From the NCBI GenBank assembly GCA_000818945.1, contig KN805390.1, forward strand, positions 296,000 through 359,999: a stretch of DNA of 64,000 bases. Direction: 5' to 3'. Below, piece after piece: positions 56,183 through 64,000 of the stretch (positions within the stretch are counted from its first letter, which is position 1; each line of letters begins with the position of its first letter). The stretch is from Schizochytrium sp. CCTCC M209059 (lineage: Eukaryota > Sar > Bigyra > Thraustochytrida > Thraustochytriidae). Made by a program: the position numbers and the translations under genes. A model generated the notes under the pieces. That model saw only the letters and a program-made list of their open reading frames with translations. It had not been told where the DNA came from and ran no database searches.

Positions 56183-59125
56183 ATGGAGCACGCCAACAGT
56201 ACCAGCGAGATTGCGAGCAACGGGAGCAGCATGGGTGAGAACAGCACCACTGGCGGTGCCGCTGGCGGTAGCGGCAGCGGTGGCGGCGATGGCTCGGCAT
56301 CTCCCCGCAATCAGCCCCTGCAAACAAACCCTCCCAAACCCGCGCGCGTCGTGGCAGATTCGTTTTCCAGCCCAATGACGCAGAAACGCAAAATGATCGT
56401 GGCGCCGTCAAGGCTTGATCTTGACGGCAAACGATCGCGATGGGAAGACGCAGCGCGCAAGTCGCGAAAGCGAGCAGTAAGCCTCGATGACCTCTTGACG
56501 GAGATCAAGATGGAAATCATCTCTTATCTTGCCTTTGGAAGCCCTGGCTCGATCGAAGGCATCTGGGCCGCCTCCGTGACATGGAACCGTCTGTGCACCA
56601 GCGCACGGTTCTGGAAACAGTTTCCCTCCTTTGACTCGTCGGGCGTGATCCGGACAGCGTCGTTCCAGTATCTTGGGCTGAAAAACAAAGGTACAGAAGG
56701 CAACTGCTACAAGGTGATGCATCGACGCTCGGGCCGACTCTTTGCCATGAAACGCGCGCGCGTGTATCCCACGGGCGAGGGCGTCCCATACTATATGCTA
56801 CGCGAGTTGGCGTTTTTGCAAGGATTGCGACATCCGCACATTGCCACCGTCGAACGAATTTCGCTCGTGGACAACAAGTTGCACCTTTTCTTCAGCTACA
56901 TGGAAAAGTCGCTCTTTGATCTCATTAACCCCAACAATGACGCCGATGGCGGCAAGCCCTTGCCGCCGACGCTAATTCGGCGTTTCCTGTACCAAATATT
57001 GCAAGGTGTCGCGTTTTGCCACCAGCGCGGCGTCTTGCACCGCAACCTGAAACCCAAACATCTATTGGTGGACATTCCAGGCATCTCGAATTCGTCGCGC
57101 CGGTGTACTACGGTGCGGGAAGAGCGGGAGTCCATTTCCTATATTTTGGGTCTCACCGATAAGCGACCACCCCCCGTCGCGGAGATGGACACCGCGGAGG
57201 AGGAGATCGCAGGCCCGGAAAATGCCATGGATGACCATGTGTACGCTGAGCTTCTTACAGCCGCCGAAAGCGGGAGCATCCGCATTTCTGATTTTGCCCT
57301 GGTCCGCTCTACCTCGATCCCGCTCCGCAATTATACTACAGAGGTCGTCACACTCTGGTACCGGTCTCCAGAAGTTCTCATGGGTGGCCGATATTTTGCC
57401 GCGGTGGATGTGTGGTCGGTGGGCTGCGTGTTTGCAGAAATGATCCTTGGCAAGCCATTGTTTCCCGGTATTTGCGAGATTGATCAGCTTTTCCAGATCT
57501 TTCTCAAGCTTGGAACGCCGAACGAGTCGACCTGGTCAGGTTTTTCTCAACTGCCAAACTTTCAGCCCGAGTTCCCACGCTGGCCGCGACGCTCCCTCAA
57601 GGTGCACGTGCCCAAGTTGGATGAGGACGGCGTCGATCTCATGACGCGAATGCTCGACGTGAACCCAAACCGCCGCATCACGGCAGAGGAAGCGCTGCAG
57701 CACCCCTACTTTGATCCGATCCGGGCGCAGCCCAAGGCTCCAGATGTAGATGCTGCGCCGTCCACAGACCCCACGCCAAGTGTAGGCCCCGGTCGCCCCG
57801 TGGAGGATGATGAATTCGGCCGCGTTGTCTCTGTACCTGGCCAGGTGGACTTGAATTCATTAAGCTGGCACGACGCGGACACTGAGGAATTCAAGACAAC
57901 GTGCTGGAAATACGCAGGCAAGGTCGATCGACTTGCGCGCGAAGATCGCGGCGGTGCGCCGCGGCAAGGTCTCGACGACATGCTGTATCTGATTCGCTAC
58001 TACCACTATCTCAAGGCGTTGGAAGCGGAAATGTTCCCCCTTGCAGATTACCTCGTCGAACCAGAAATGATGCCCGCCGCCGCAGAGGCTGGCGCCGGGC
58101 GAGGGGCAGTGGCGGCTGCCGGGGCCACTGGCGCAGTAACTCCAGGTCAGGGACCGCAGCATCACGGAGGGCAGCGAGTAGAGCTCACTGGGCTTGCTCA
58201 GCTGCCTCCGGCCCAGACGCAGCAAGGTCAGATGCAGGAACAGTTGGAGCAGCTCCCGCCTGATCAGCGTCCACAGGAGGAGGAATTGGAGGAGGGCACC
58301 GAGCAGGGCATGGGGGCGCTGGCGCGTACAATCGAAGAGCAGAACGCCACGAATATGCAAGCCAATCTGCAGCCACTGCATCGGTCGATGCTTGTAGACT
58401 GGCTTGTGGAGGTGATTGACGTTTTCGACATGTCGGTACGAAGTGTGTTCATGGCGGTCAATTACACAGATCGTTATCTTGCGAAGCAATTTGTACAGCG
58501 GAACCGCTTTCAGCTTCTTGGAGCCACCTGCCTGCATATTGCCTCCAAGTGCGAGGATGTTTCCTATATTGGCGTGGAAGACCTCGTTGTGTGCGCGGAC
58601 AAAGTGTATGGCCCCGAGGACGTTTTGCGTCTTGAAGAGAAGGTCTTGAACACGCTCGACTTTCATATTTCCGTACCGACGGTGATCGACTTCTTGAATG
58701 TTTTCATTGTGCGGCTCATGTACAGTTCCGGCGAAGACCAGAGCTGCACCGTGCTGGCCTCGGGATCGAGCGCGCTCCGGGAGATGCACGTGAGCAAGGA
58801 AGCCAAGGCCCTGGCTCAGTACCTTGCCGAGCTTTCGCTGCAGGAACACTTTTTCATTGCCCAAATGCCTTCATGCGTGGCGGCTGCGGCGCTCGGGTTT
58901 GCCCTTTTTCTCAAGGGTTTGCCCATTTATCCCGAGCGCTTTGAGGCTGTCACGGGCTATTCTCTCAAGGCGCTCCGTCCCTGCGTGGAGCGCCTTAGCA
59001 ACGCCTTGCAAGATGCGCCCCTGCGTCCCAATTTGCACGTAATTTTGCGTCGTTACCAGCGCCCGCAGAACTTTTCCGTCGCGGTCACCTCGCTGACGCG
59101 GCCCCTGTACACCATGTTCGAGTGA
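56183..59125 (+). CDS. F-box / CDK-like kinase / B-type cyclin triple fusion (980 aa)
   Basis: Single uninterrupted frame; the ATG context is GAAATGG. A disordered Gly/Ser front is followed by an F-box-like helix set (about residues 98-146; LLTEIKMEIISYLAFG, WAASVTWNRLC). The CDK-type kinase (about 153-511) has a Gly loop GTEGNCYKV, MK lysine at 190, PYYMLRE (202-208) in place of PSTAIRE, and T-loop Thr 385 in NYTTEVVTLWYRSPE. The catalytic HRDLKPQN is HRNLKPKH (286-293) and DFG is DFA (370-372). About 70 residues are inserted between them. Loss of the catalytic Asp predicts a pseudokinase. A Gln-rich linker leads to a cyclin domain (about 711-975; HRSMLVDWLVEVIDVFDMS, LGATCLHIASKCEDVSYIGV). 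It may scaffold an SCF-like ligase using an intramolecular CDK-cyclin fold; this is inference. Confidence 0.93.
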   Translation: MEHANSTSEIASNGSSMGENSTTGGAAGGSGSGGGDGSASPRNQPLQTNPPKPARVVADSFSSPMTQKRKMIVAPSRLDLDGKRSRWEDAARKSRKRAVSLDDLLTEIKMEIISYLAFGSPGSIEGIWAASVTWNRLCTSARFWKQFPSFDSSGVIRTASFQYLGLKNKGTEGNCYKVMHRRSGRLFAMKRARVYPTGEGVPYYMLRELAFLQGLRHPHIATVERISLVDNKLHLFFSYMEKSLFDLINPNNDADGGKPLPPTLIRRFLYQILQGVAFCHQRGVLHRNLKPKHLLVDIPGISNSSRRCTTVREERESISYILGLTDKRPPPVAEMDTAEEEIAGPENAMDDHVYAELLTAAESGSIRISDFALVRSTSIPLRNYTTEVVTLWYRSPEVLMGGRYFAAVDVWSVGCVFAEMILGKPLFPGICEIDQLFQIFLKLGTPNESTWSGFSQLPNFQPEFPRWPRRSLKVHVPKLDEDGVDLMTRMLDVNPNRRITAEEALQHPYFDPIRAQPKAPDVDAAPSTDPTPSVGPGRPVEDDEFGRVVSVPGQVDLNSLSWHDADTEEFKTTCWKYAGKVDRLAREDRGGAPRQGLDDMLYLIRYYHYLKALEAEMFPLADYLVEPEMMPAAAEAGAGRGAVAAAGATGAVTPGQGPQHHGGQRVELTGLAQLPPAQTQQGQMQEQLEQLPPDQRPQEEELEEGTEQGMGALARTIEEQNATNMQANLQPLHRSMLVDWLVEVIDVFDMSVRSVFMAVNYTDRYLAKQFVQRNRFQLLGATCLHIASKCEDVSYIGVEDLVVCADKVYGPEDVLRLEEKVLNTLDFHISVPTVIDFLNVFIVRLMYSSGEDQSCTVLASGSSALREMHVSKEAKALAQYLAELSLQEHFFIAQMPSCVAAAALGFALFLKGLPIYPERFEAVTGYSLKALRPCVERLSNALQDAPLRPNLHVILRRYQRPQNFSVAVTSLTRPLYTMFE

Positions 59126-59417
59126 GTGAGGGATGTTGGTTGTCGATTGAAACAGAAAGAAGAAAAACACAAACAAAGAAACAAACAAAGAAACACAGAA
59201 AGCAAGCTTCGTTTTATTTCCATTTCCCTCTCTCTTGGGCATCAAGAGGGCAAAGTGCTTTGAAAAATAGGAGCACGCGCATGCATGATTCTCTTGCGAG
59301 CGCTGTATGGGCTTGTTATGCGTTCATGCAATCAACTCCAAGGAAAAAAGAAAAGAAAAAAGATGCTCTAAACCGTCACTCAGGTCAGGTCAGATCAGCA
59401 GTCAGAGAAAATTAGCT
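59126..59417 (+). other. Intergenic spacer between two plus-strand genes
   Basis: 292 bases, A-rich (AAACAAAGAAAC repeats at 59165-59200). It carries the 3' end of the fusion gene and the promoter of the next gene. No gene is seen. Confidence 0.6.
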
Positions 59418-60485
59418 ATGGTGGACGCCGACTTTGATGCGCTCGTCCGCGACCTGCGCGCGCATGCGCAACCTGCGGCCCTGGGGCTCACTGTGCTCGA
59501 CCTCGCCCCCGGCCGTAGACCTCGACCCTCCCGAAAACCTGCCGAGGACGACGATGCGCACGCCTTGCAAGGGACCAAGAACGACGAGGAGTTCGACTCT
59601 GGCGACGAGCGTCACAACGACGTCCACTTTGGGGACGTTGCGCTGTACGTGTCAGGTGTTGAAGGCCGCCCCGTTGGCACAGAGGATGGAGCAAGTGACA
59701 CGGAAAGCAGGTTTTTCTTTGGAAAAGAGCGACGTGCAGCGCAATGCAAGCAGGTTAAGGACCACTACGCCAAGGCCCAGAACGCTCATTCTGCTGACCA
59801 ATTGAGCAGCTTGCGGCGGAAAAAGATGCAGAAAGAGCAGCCGCCCCCAGACGAGACCAAGCCGCCGCCGCGAAAACGCGGTCGACGTAAAAAGGTTCTT
59901 CCTCGCACAGAGAGTGCGACCGAGGTTAGCGTCAGTCTCGACGCCGATGCCGCTGCACGCGCGCAAAAAGCTCTTGCGCAGCTTGCATCGCATAAAAGTG
60001 AAAAGGCATCGAGAAAGATAGAGCGCATGCAACGCAAGGCGCGCAAGAAGCTCAAGACTCTGGCGCGTCAAAGCGGAGCCAAGCCTCCTTCTTCGTCCTC
60101 CTCGTTGTTTTTCAAGTCGCCATTCTCGATAGCCCGGGAAAAGACCGAGTCTTCCCAAAACGTCGAGCCCCCGCGTACAGACGCGATCACCTTGATTCCA
60201 TCCATTGCGGGCGCGCGCGCCCCGAGCGCGTCAATGTCCGGAATGTCGGCATTCCGCGCGCTTCGCCAGCAAGATCTCTTTGCATATTCCGAGCCGCTCG
60301 ACTCCGACAAGGACAAGCTAGCTTCGTCACAAAGTATCAGACACGAAGAAGCTTCGAATCAAATCACCGCCGACGCCAATGTCGACGATGATTTTGGTGA
60401 CCTTTCTCTCTTTCAGGACGTCTCGCAGGCGCCTGGACGCCAGCGCCGACACTACCTTTTGGCCGATCGTCGCAACGGCGGATAA
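59418..60485 (+). CDS. Basic, probably nuclear protein of unknown function (355 aa)
   Basis: Not recognised. The ATG at 59418 (MVDADFDALVRDLRAHA) is the first after an upstream run of non-ATG codons. The N-terminus is acidic with a short helix. A strongly basic cluster at about residues 145-165 (PPPRKRGRRKKVLPR) looks like a nuclear localisation signal. A Lys/Arg/Ala coiled-coil-like region follows (about 175-220; ERMQRKARKKLKTLARQ). The rest is Ser-rich and disordered, with FRALRQQDLFAYSEP and an acidic-Phe motif DDDFGDLSLFQD near the C-terminus that could be a docking peptide. Confidence 0.75.
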   Translation: MVDADFDALVRDLRAHAQPAALGLTVLDLAPGRRPRPSRKPAEDDDAHALQGTKNDEEFDSGDERHNDVHFGDVALYVSGVEGRPVGTEDGASDTESRFFFGKERRAAQCKQVKDHYAKAQNAHSADQLSSLRRKKMQKEQPPPDETKPPPRKRGRRKKVLPRTESATEVSVSLDADAAARAQKALAQLASHKSEKASRKIERMQRKARKKLKTLARQSGAKPPSSSSSLFFKSPFSIAREKTESSQNVEPPRTDAITLIPSIAGARAPSASMSGMSAFRALRQQDLFAYSEPLDSDKDKLASSQSIRHEEASNQITADANVDDDFGDLSLFQDVSQAPGRQRRHYLLADRRNGG

Positions 60486-61237
60486 TTGATTCTAGTTCGT
60501 CTTGGCCCTCGGTCTATGCTCGGATTGATGTGCCGCACGCGGACCAAGCAAAGAACACTCGGCAAAGGAACGTATGCCCACTTCATTCTCTCTTCGGAAT
60601 CGCCATCGCATTTCACGGCGATTTCGGACACTCGCCTGCTCGGATGATACGTGCGTGCGATAGTACTCGCGGCGACACAGAGAAGACTTTCAAAGCTCTT
60701 CACGTCCAACTCCTTTCCGCCAGGACTAGCAGCGGCCAGCATGCAGATCTGCTCATTGGCTCCGTGCCCTGTCTTGTCATGCCATGATGTCGACCCGGTC
60801 CATCGACCTCGCCCATGGTCAGTACTACTTGGACCTTCTGCCAATGTCTAGGCCTACTTCTAGTAGTAGGCCTAGTTACGGCCTCGTTGGGAAATCCCAA
60901 TCTCCAGAGAGAAGTGGAGCAGAGCGAAAACAGCACGAGAGCAGGCGACGGCGAGGAGCGCGGCGGGAGAGCGCGTGAGGGGCGCCCGGGGCGGAGCGCC
61001 GGCGGCCAGCTCGCGACGCATCGCTGACTGGCTGACGCGTCGCTTCAGGCACGAAGGCTCGACCGTGGAGCGAGAGCGAGATTGAGAGCGAGGTTGACTT
61101 GGACTCGCAAGTCCTGCCTCTGCACAGCGAATCAAGCACGTCCGACCGAAGAGCTTGTGGACGCTCGCGCGCAAGCACGGTAAGCTTACTCGATCGCACG
61201 CACACAACCTCGAGGGAAAGAGGACGTAAGAGCAGAT
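60486..61237 (+). promoter_or_regulatory. Promoter region of PEX16
   Basis: 752 bases. Contains the TAGGCCTA hairpin described separately, a GC-rich block (60945-61020) and GAGAGCGAGA repeats near 61070-61100. No supported ORF. Confidence 0.55.
60848..60875. repeat. Perfect inverted repeat with two TAGGCCTA copies
   Basis: Arms CTAGGCCTACT and AGTAGGCCTAG (11 bp, perfect) separated by six bases, 363 bases upstream of the PEX16 ATG. Each arm contains the palindromic octamer found in other promoters of this window. Confidence 0.9.
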
Positions 61238-62464
61238 ATGTCGGAGACCGGGTCGAGTCCGAGCGAAATGCTCGCGCAGTACAAGGAGATGGTGCGCACG
61301 CATCCAGAGCAGGTGAAGCGCATGGAGGAAATGGGTCGTCTGGTGACGATGCTCGTGCCAACGACGCGGCTTGGCAAGTACTCTGAAGTCTTTCAGGAGG
61401 CCACATACTCGGTGCTGAGCCTAGTGAGCCTGTACCATAGCCGCATTATTCACCAGGTGCGGCTTTCGGAACAGAATACGCCGCTGGCCTGGCTCATTAA
61501 ACTCGTCTTGACACTCTTTGGTCAGACGGAGGTGGTGATCGAAATGCTTACGCGCATCATCCGCGGCGATGATGCCCGTATGCGCATTGTCATCTTTATC
61601 GAGTGGTTCAAGGCCATCTGCAGACTCGCGCTCTTTTCACAGTCTGGACGACGCAGCATCGTAGTTGCTGGAGGCCAGCTTCAGCCACTGCCCCCTGGTG
61701 GCGAAGCCGTTGCTGCGAACGGGTCGGCGAGCTCCGAGGCTACCGTGGCCGATGCACAGAGTAGCCCTGCTTCGCCGGGGGAGGTCGTTGAGCAGGGCAC
61801 GACGGAGGCCACACTTAAGAACAAACCGCAGTGGGTTGGTCGACGCTCTGGCAAGGCCGTTCCCCTGTCGGCCTCTTTGGCTTCGCATGACAACGTGAAC
61901 GACGCGCCCCTTGTGGCGAACGCCACAGCTGCTGCAGGGGCAAAGACTCTTGCCTTGTCTGAAGCCGGTCCTGAAGATCAAGCGCTGCGCACGGCCGGCG
62001 AGGTGCTTCACATCATGCGCCCAGTCATTTATGTTATGCAAATGCGACACAAGAGCGCTCAGAAATCGTGGACGCCTTGGGTTGTCTCGCTTCTGTTGGA
62101 GCTCTTGTCGCTGCGTTGCAGCTCGGTTGCGACGCCCGGCCCCGTCGTCAAGCAGACCGAGTCCGCGAACTCCGCCGAGGTTATGACGCTCGCGCTGCAT
62201 AAACTCGTTTCCGGGTCGTCGGGTTCAAGCAAGCTGCCTCCTGCAGCAGCCAAGGTGATTGACGACGAACTGCGTCGCCGCAGGACGTTGTTCTCGTTTT
62301 ATTTTATGCGTTCTCCTGTGTTTGACCTTGTCACGCTTCCGGCCGTGCGTCGCTTTGCCAAGAGTCTCAGCCATTTGCCTGGTCTCGGAAACAACATTGA
62401 GAAGATGCTCGTGGAGATGGTCATGTACTACCACCGCAACCATTTCCACATTGCTGGAAGCTAA
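61238..62464 (+). CDS. PEX16: Peroxisomal membrane biogenesis protein PEX16 (408 aa)
   Basis: Peroxin that recruits PEX3 and peroxisomal membrane proteins. The ATG at 61238 opens a soluble N-terminus with the family pattern of a helical start, YKEMVRTHPEQVKRMEEMGR, followed by LVPTTRLGKYSEVFQEATYS. IFIEWFKAICRLALF marks the first conserved membrane-associated helix. An Ala/Ser-rich insertion (about 145-245) separates it from LHIMRPVIYVMQMR and the C-terminal LFSFYFMRSPVFDLVT, both typical of PEX16. The insertion is longer than in animals. Its presence indicates functional peroxisomes. Confidence 0.92.
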   Translation: MSETGSSPSEMLAQYKEMVRTHPEQVKRMEEMGRLVTMLVPTTRLGKYSEVFQEATYSVLSLVSLYHSRIIHQVRLSEQNTPLAWLIKLVLTLFGQTEVVIEMLTRIIRGDDARMRIVIFIEWFKAICRLALFSQSGRRSIVVAGGQLQPLPPGGEAVAANGSASSEATVADAQSSPASPGEVVEQGTTEATLKNKPQWVGRRSGKAVPLSASLASHDNVNDAPLVANATAAAGAKTLALSEAGPEDQALRTAGEVLHIMRPVIYVMQMRHKSAQKSWTPWVVSLLLELLSLRCSSVATPGPVVKQTESANSAEVMTLALHKLVSGSSGSSKLPPAAAKVIDDELRRRRTLFSFYFMRSPVFDLVTLPAVRRFAKSLSHLPGLGNNIEKMLVEMVMYYHRNHFHIAGS

Positions 62465-62952
62465 GTCCTCCCAAAAGACGCATCAAGAACGCTTCCTTTT
62501 TTTTTTATAATTGATTTTCATTCACTCACTCACTCACTCACTCACTCACTCACTCACTCACTCACTCACTCATTCACTCACTCACTCACTCACCCCAAAC
62601 TCGACATCTGAGTTTTGGGAGGAAACGGACGACTGACCGGCAAATACAAGAACACGTCGCGAGAACGCGATCCCAAGCCGACTCCCGAGCCCCACGCCTG
62701 AGCCGACCCAAATTTTTGTTGTCAGCTCTTGACAATTCAAAGCTTTGGTGGCGCTGATGTTGAAGATTTGATGACAGAGCTTGGCCGCTCATTTGTTCGG
62801 ATTCAACGTCACCATTTAGGTAAAGCAAGCCGAAGCCTTCTCCTGTAAATGGTAACAGATGGTAAAAAAGAAAAAAAAAAATTCCTGTCTATCTATTGAT
62901 GTCACGTGTTGGGTTCAGCTAAATGTCCTCTTCAAGCCTGCGTCCCCTGGTC
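62465..62952. other. Convergent 3' region with an ACTC repeat
   Basis: 488 bases. It starts with a T8-ATAATTG stretch after the PEX16 stop, then the tetranucleotide array, then unique sequence with an A-rich run (62862-62881). No gene. Confidence 0.7.
62521..62594. repeat. ACTC tetranucleotide microsatellite
   Basis: About 18 units of CACT/ACTC with one ATTC interruption. Confidence 0.92.
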
Positions 62953-64000
62953 CTACTCCTCGGGTTGCAAAACAACCTTTTTGATGGTCGTTGGAGCGCC
63001 ATTCAAAAGCACGTTGGTCACCAGCTTGCCAGCCGTGGCATCGTACTCTTGATTATCGTCAACCTGATCCATGAAGCCAGACAAGCACTGCTGCAAGTTG
63101 AGCAACCAGGCCCACGGCTCGCTGGCGGGGACACGACGCGTCCAATCTGCGTCCTGGCAAGCCTCTTCCATAGTCCGCACAACGTCCTTGGACTCTGAAA
63201 AGCCGACAAGAACCTTTTTGTGCTCGGTCTCCTCACCCTTGATGCACTTGATCAAATGCTCCGTTGCAGTGGCCGCGAGCGTGGTGGCACGGATGCGGTC
63301 GAGGGGCGAAGGGTAGTCACCCTGGCAAAGGTGACCAAGTTTGACGGTGCGCACGGAAAAGCAGCCTTTGCCTTCCTCACGAAAGAGGGTTTCCATAAAG
63401 TTGAGATCGTAGGCCGGGCTACAGAACTCGTTGCGGACCACAACAAAATGACGCTTGTTGTGCTTTTTGATGTGGCTCTTGATTTGCTCAATGTCGGCCT
63501 GCATCTGTTCGAGAGTCACGCCCTTTTCAGGCGTGTAGGCGATGTCGGCGCCGGACGCGAGAGCACTCAGAACGGTGAGGTACCCGCTGTTGCGGCCCTG
63601 AACCTCGATGATAAAGACGCGGCTCTTGGATGCATCGGCGGACTTTTTGCACGTGTCGATGGCGCTAACAATGGCGTTCAAAGCCGTGTCAGAGCCAATG
63701 CTAAAGTCAGTACCAGGGACGTTGTTACTGATGGTTGCCGGCACGTAGGCCACGGGCACAGTCACTTCGTTACGCATGTGGTAAATGCCCTTGAGACCAT
63801 CGAAGCCGCCAATGACGAGAAGAGCATCGAGCTTGAATTGCTTGCAAATCTTGTTCATGGCATCCGGATCGCTCGGCACGGAGCGGTCACAGCGCAGGTT
63901 GCAGCCACCGTCGCCAGCCCAACCGAGGACGTCCTCCCAGGCAAGGGGCTTGATGTTGCCCTCGAGAAAGCCTTGAAATCCATCATAGGCCGCATAAATG
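62953..64000 (-). CDS. ATP-dependent 6-phosphofructokinase, C-terminal half (partial, cut by window edge)
   Basis: The frame continues to the window edge and beyond, so only the last 348 residues are visible. The segment matches the second (regulatory) half of tandem eukaryotic PFK: LLVIGGFDGLKGIYHM, PATISNNVPGTDFSIGSDTA, FIIEVQGRNSGYL and ADIAYTPEKGVTLEQM. SNNVPGTDF, rather than SIDND..GTD, is the C-half version. The segment that is usually GGGSxLGT.R reads GDGGCNLRCDRS here, so its ligand site is altered. The enzyme makes fructose 1,6-bisphosphate in glycolysis. The visible start of the ORF at 63879 is not the true start. Confidence 0.88.
   Translation of the reverse strand, partial: IYAAYDGFQGFLEGNIKPLAWEDVLGWAGDGGCNLRCDRSVPSDPDAMNKICKQFKLDALLVIGGFDGLKGIYHMRNEVTVPVAYVPATISNNVPGTDFSIGSDTALNAIVSAIDTCKKSADASKSRVFIIEVQGRNSGYLTVLSALASGADIAYTPEKGVTLEQMQADIEQIKSHIKKHNKRHFVVVRNEFCSPAYDLNFMETLFREEGKGCFSVRTVKLGHLCQGDYPSPLDRIRATTLAATATEHLIKCIKGEETEHKKVLVGFSESKDVVRTMEEACQDADWTRRVPASEPWAWLLNLQQCLSGFMDQVDDNQEYDATAGKLVTNVLLNGAPTTIKKVVLQPEE

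Noticed and set aside
1..64000. tRNA, rRNA, CRISPR, insertion sequences, retrotransposon or viral genes
   Set aside because: No T-loop GTTCGA-type cores in a tRNA context, no rRNA-like tract, no spaced repeat array, and no transposase, integrase or reverse-transcriptase motifs were seen in any frame.

Overview
This is a nuclear chromosome segment from a unicellular eukaryote with compact, mostly single-exon, GC-rich genes and the standard genetic code. Gene content (cofilin, eIF3m, PEX16, PP4, DRG2, Aurora kinase, mitoribosomal mS38, a Pol III subunit, a cilium-associated CFAP20DC protein, SLBP) excludes a prokaryote. The low intron density, the repeat type in the large secreted protein at 698-4306, the promoter microsatellites and an oomycete-like taste for kinase/cyclin fusions suggest a stramenopile, most likely a thraustochytrid (labyrinthulomycete). 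That placement is an inference; no rRNA or tRNA gene is visible to confirm it. There is one 69-base assembly gap at 43363-43431.

Layout. 0-9 kb: a large secreted/membrane repeat protein converging on a BK-type K+ channel. 9-16.4 kb: an EF-hand/LRR protein and the Pol III subunit RPC5. 16.4-19.6 kb: a degenerate class II photolyase-like protein whose stop codon overlaps that of RPC5. 19.8-25.9 kb: DRG2, an unrecognised helical protein and PP4 catalytic subunit. 26.8-37.8 kb: several small membrane proteins, a FAM210/DUF1279 mitochondrial protein, a tandem chorismate-lyase-fold protein, a RING E3 and a possible small nucleoplasmin-like gene. 37.9-49.3 kb: a thioredoxin-ubiquitin-like-PUB-STI1 fusion, a two-PH-domain protein, mS38, eIF3m, ADF/cofilin, SLBP and a membrane protein. 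49.8-64 kb: CFAP20DC-like protein, Aurora kinase, UBAC2-like rhomboid pseudoprotease, an F-box/CDK-like/cyclin triple fusion, an unknown basic protein, PEX16 and the C-terminal half of phosphofructokinase cut by the window edge.

Introns are rare but clear where they occur. SLBP has one (GTAAGT...TAG), UBAC2 has two with a 28-base first coding exon, and the photolyase-like gene probably has one that removes an in-frame stop. Divergent promoters are long (0.6-1.2 kb) and contain tetra- and pentanucleotide repeats and a palindromic TAGGCCTA element; convergent gene pairs are almost touching.

The most unusual content is protein architecture: (1) F-box + catalytically compromised CDK + B-type cyclin in one chain; (2) thioredoxin + ubiquitin-like + PUB + ubiquilin-type STI1 repeats in one chain; (3) a photolyase fold that has lost its likely FAD-binding signatures and gained a 600-residue disordered front; (4) a eukaryotic tandem chorismate-lyase/UTRA-fold protein; (5) an Aurora kinase with a long activation-loop insertion. 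Items 1 and 2 join ubiquitin recognition to cell-cycle or redox modules. There is no evidence that these genes act as one linked system.
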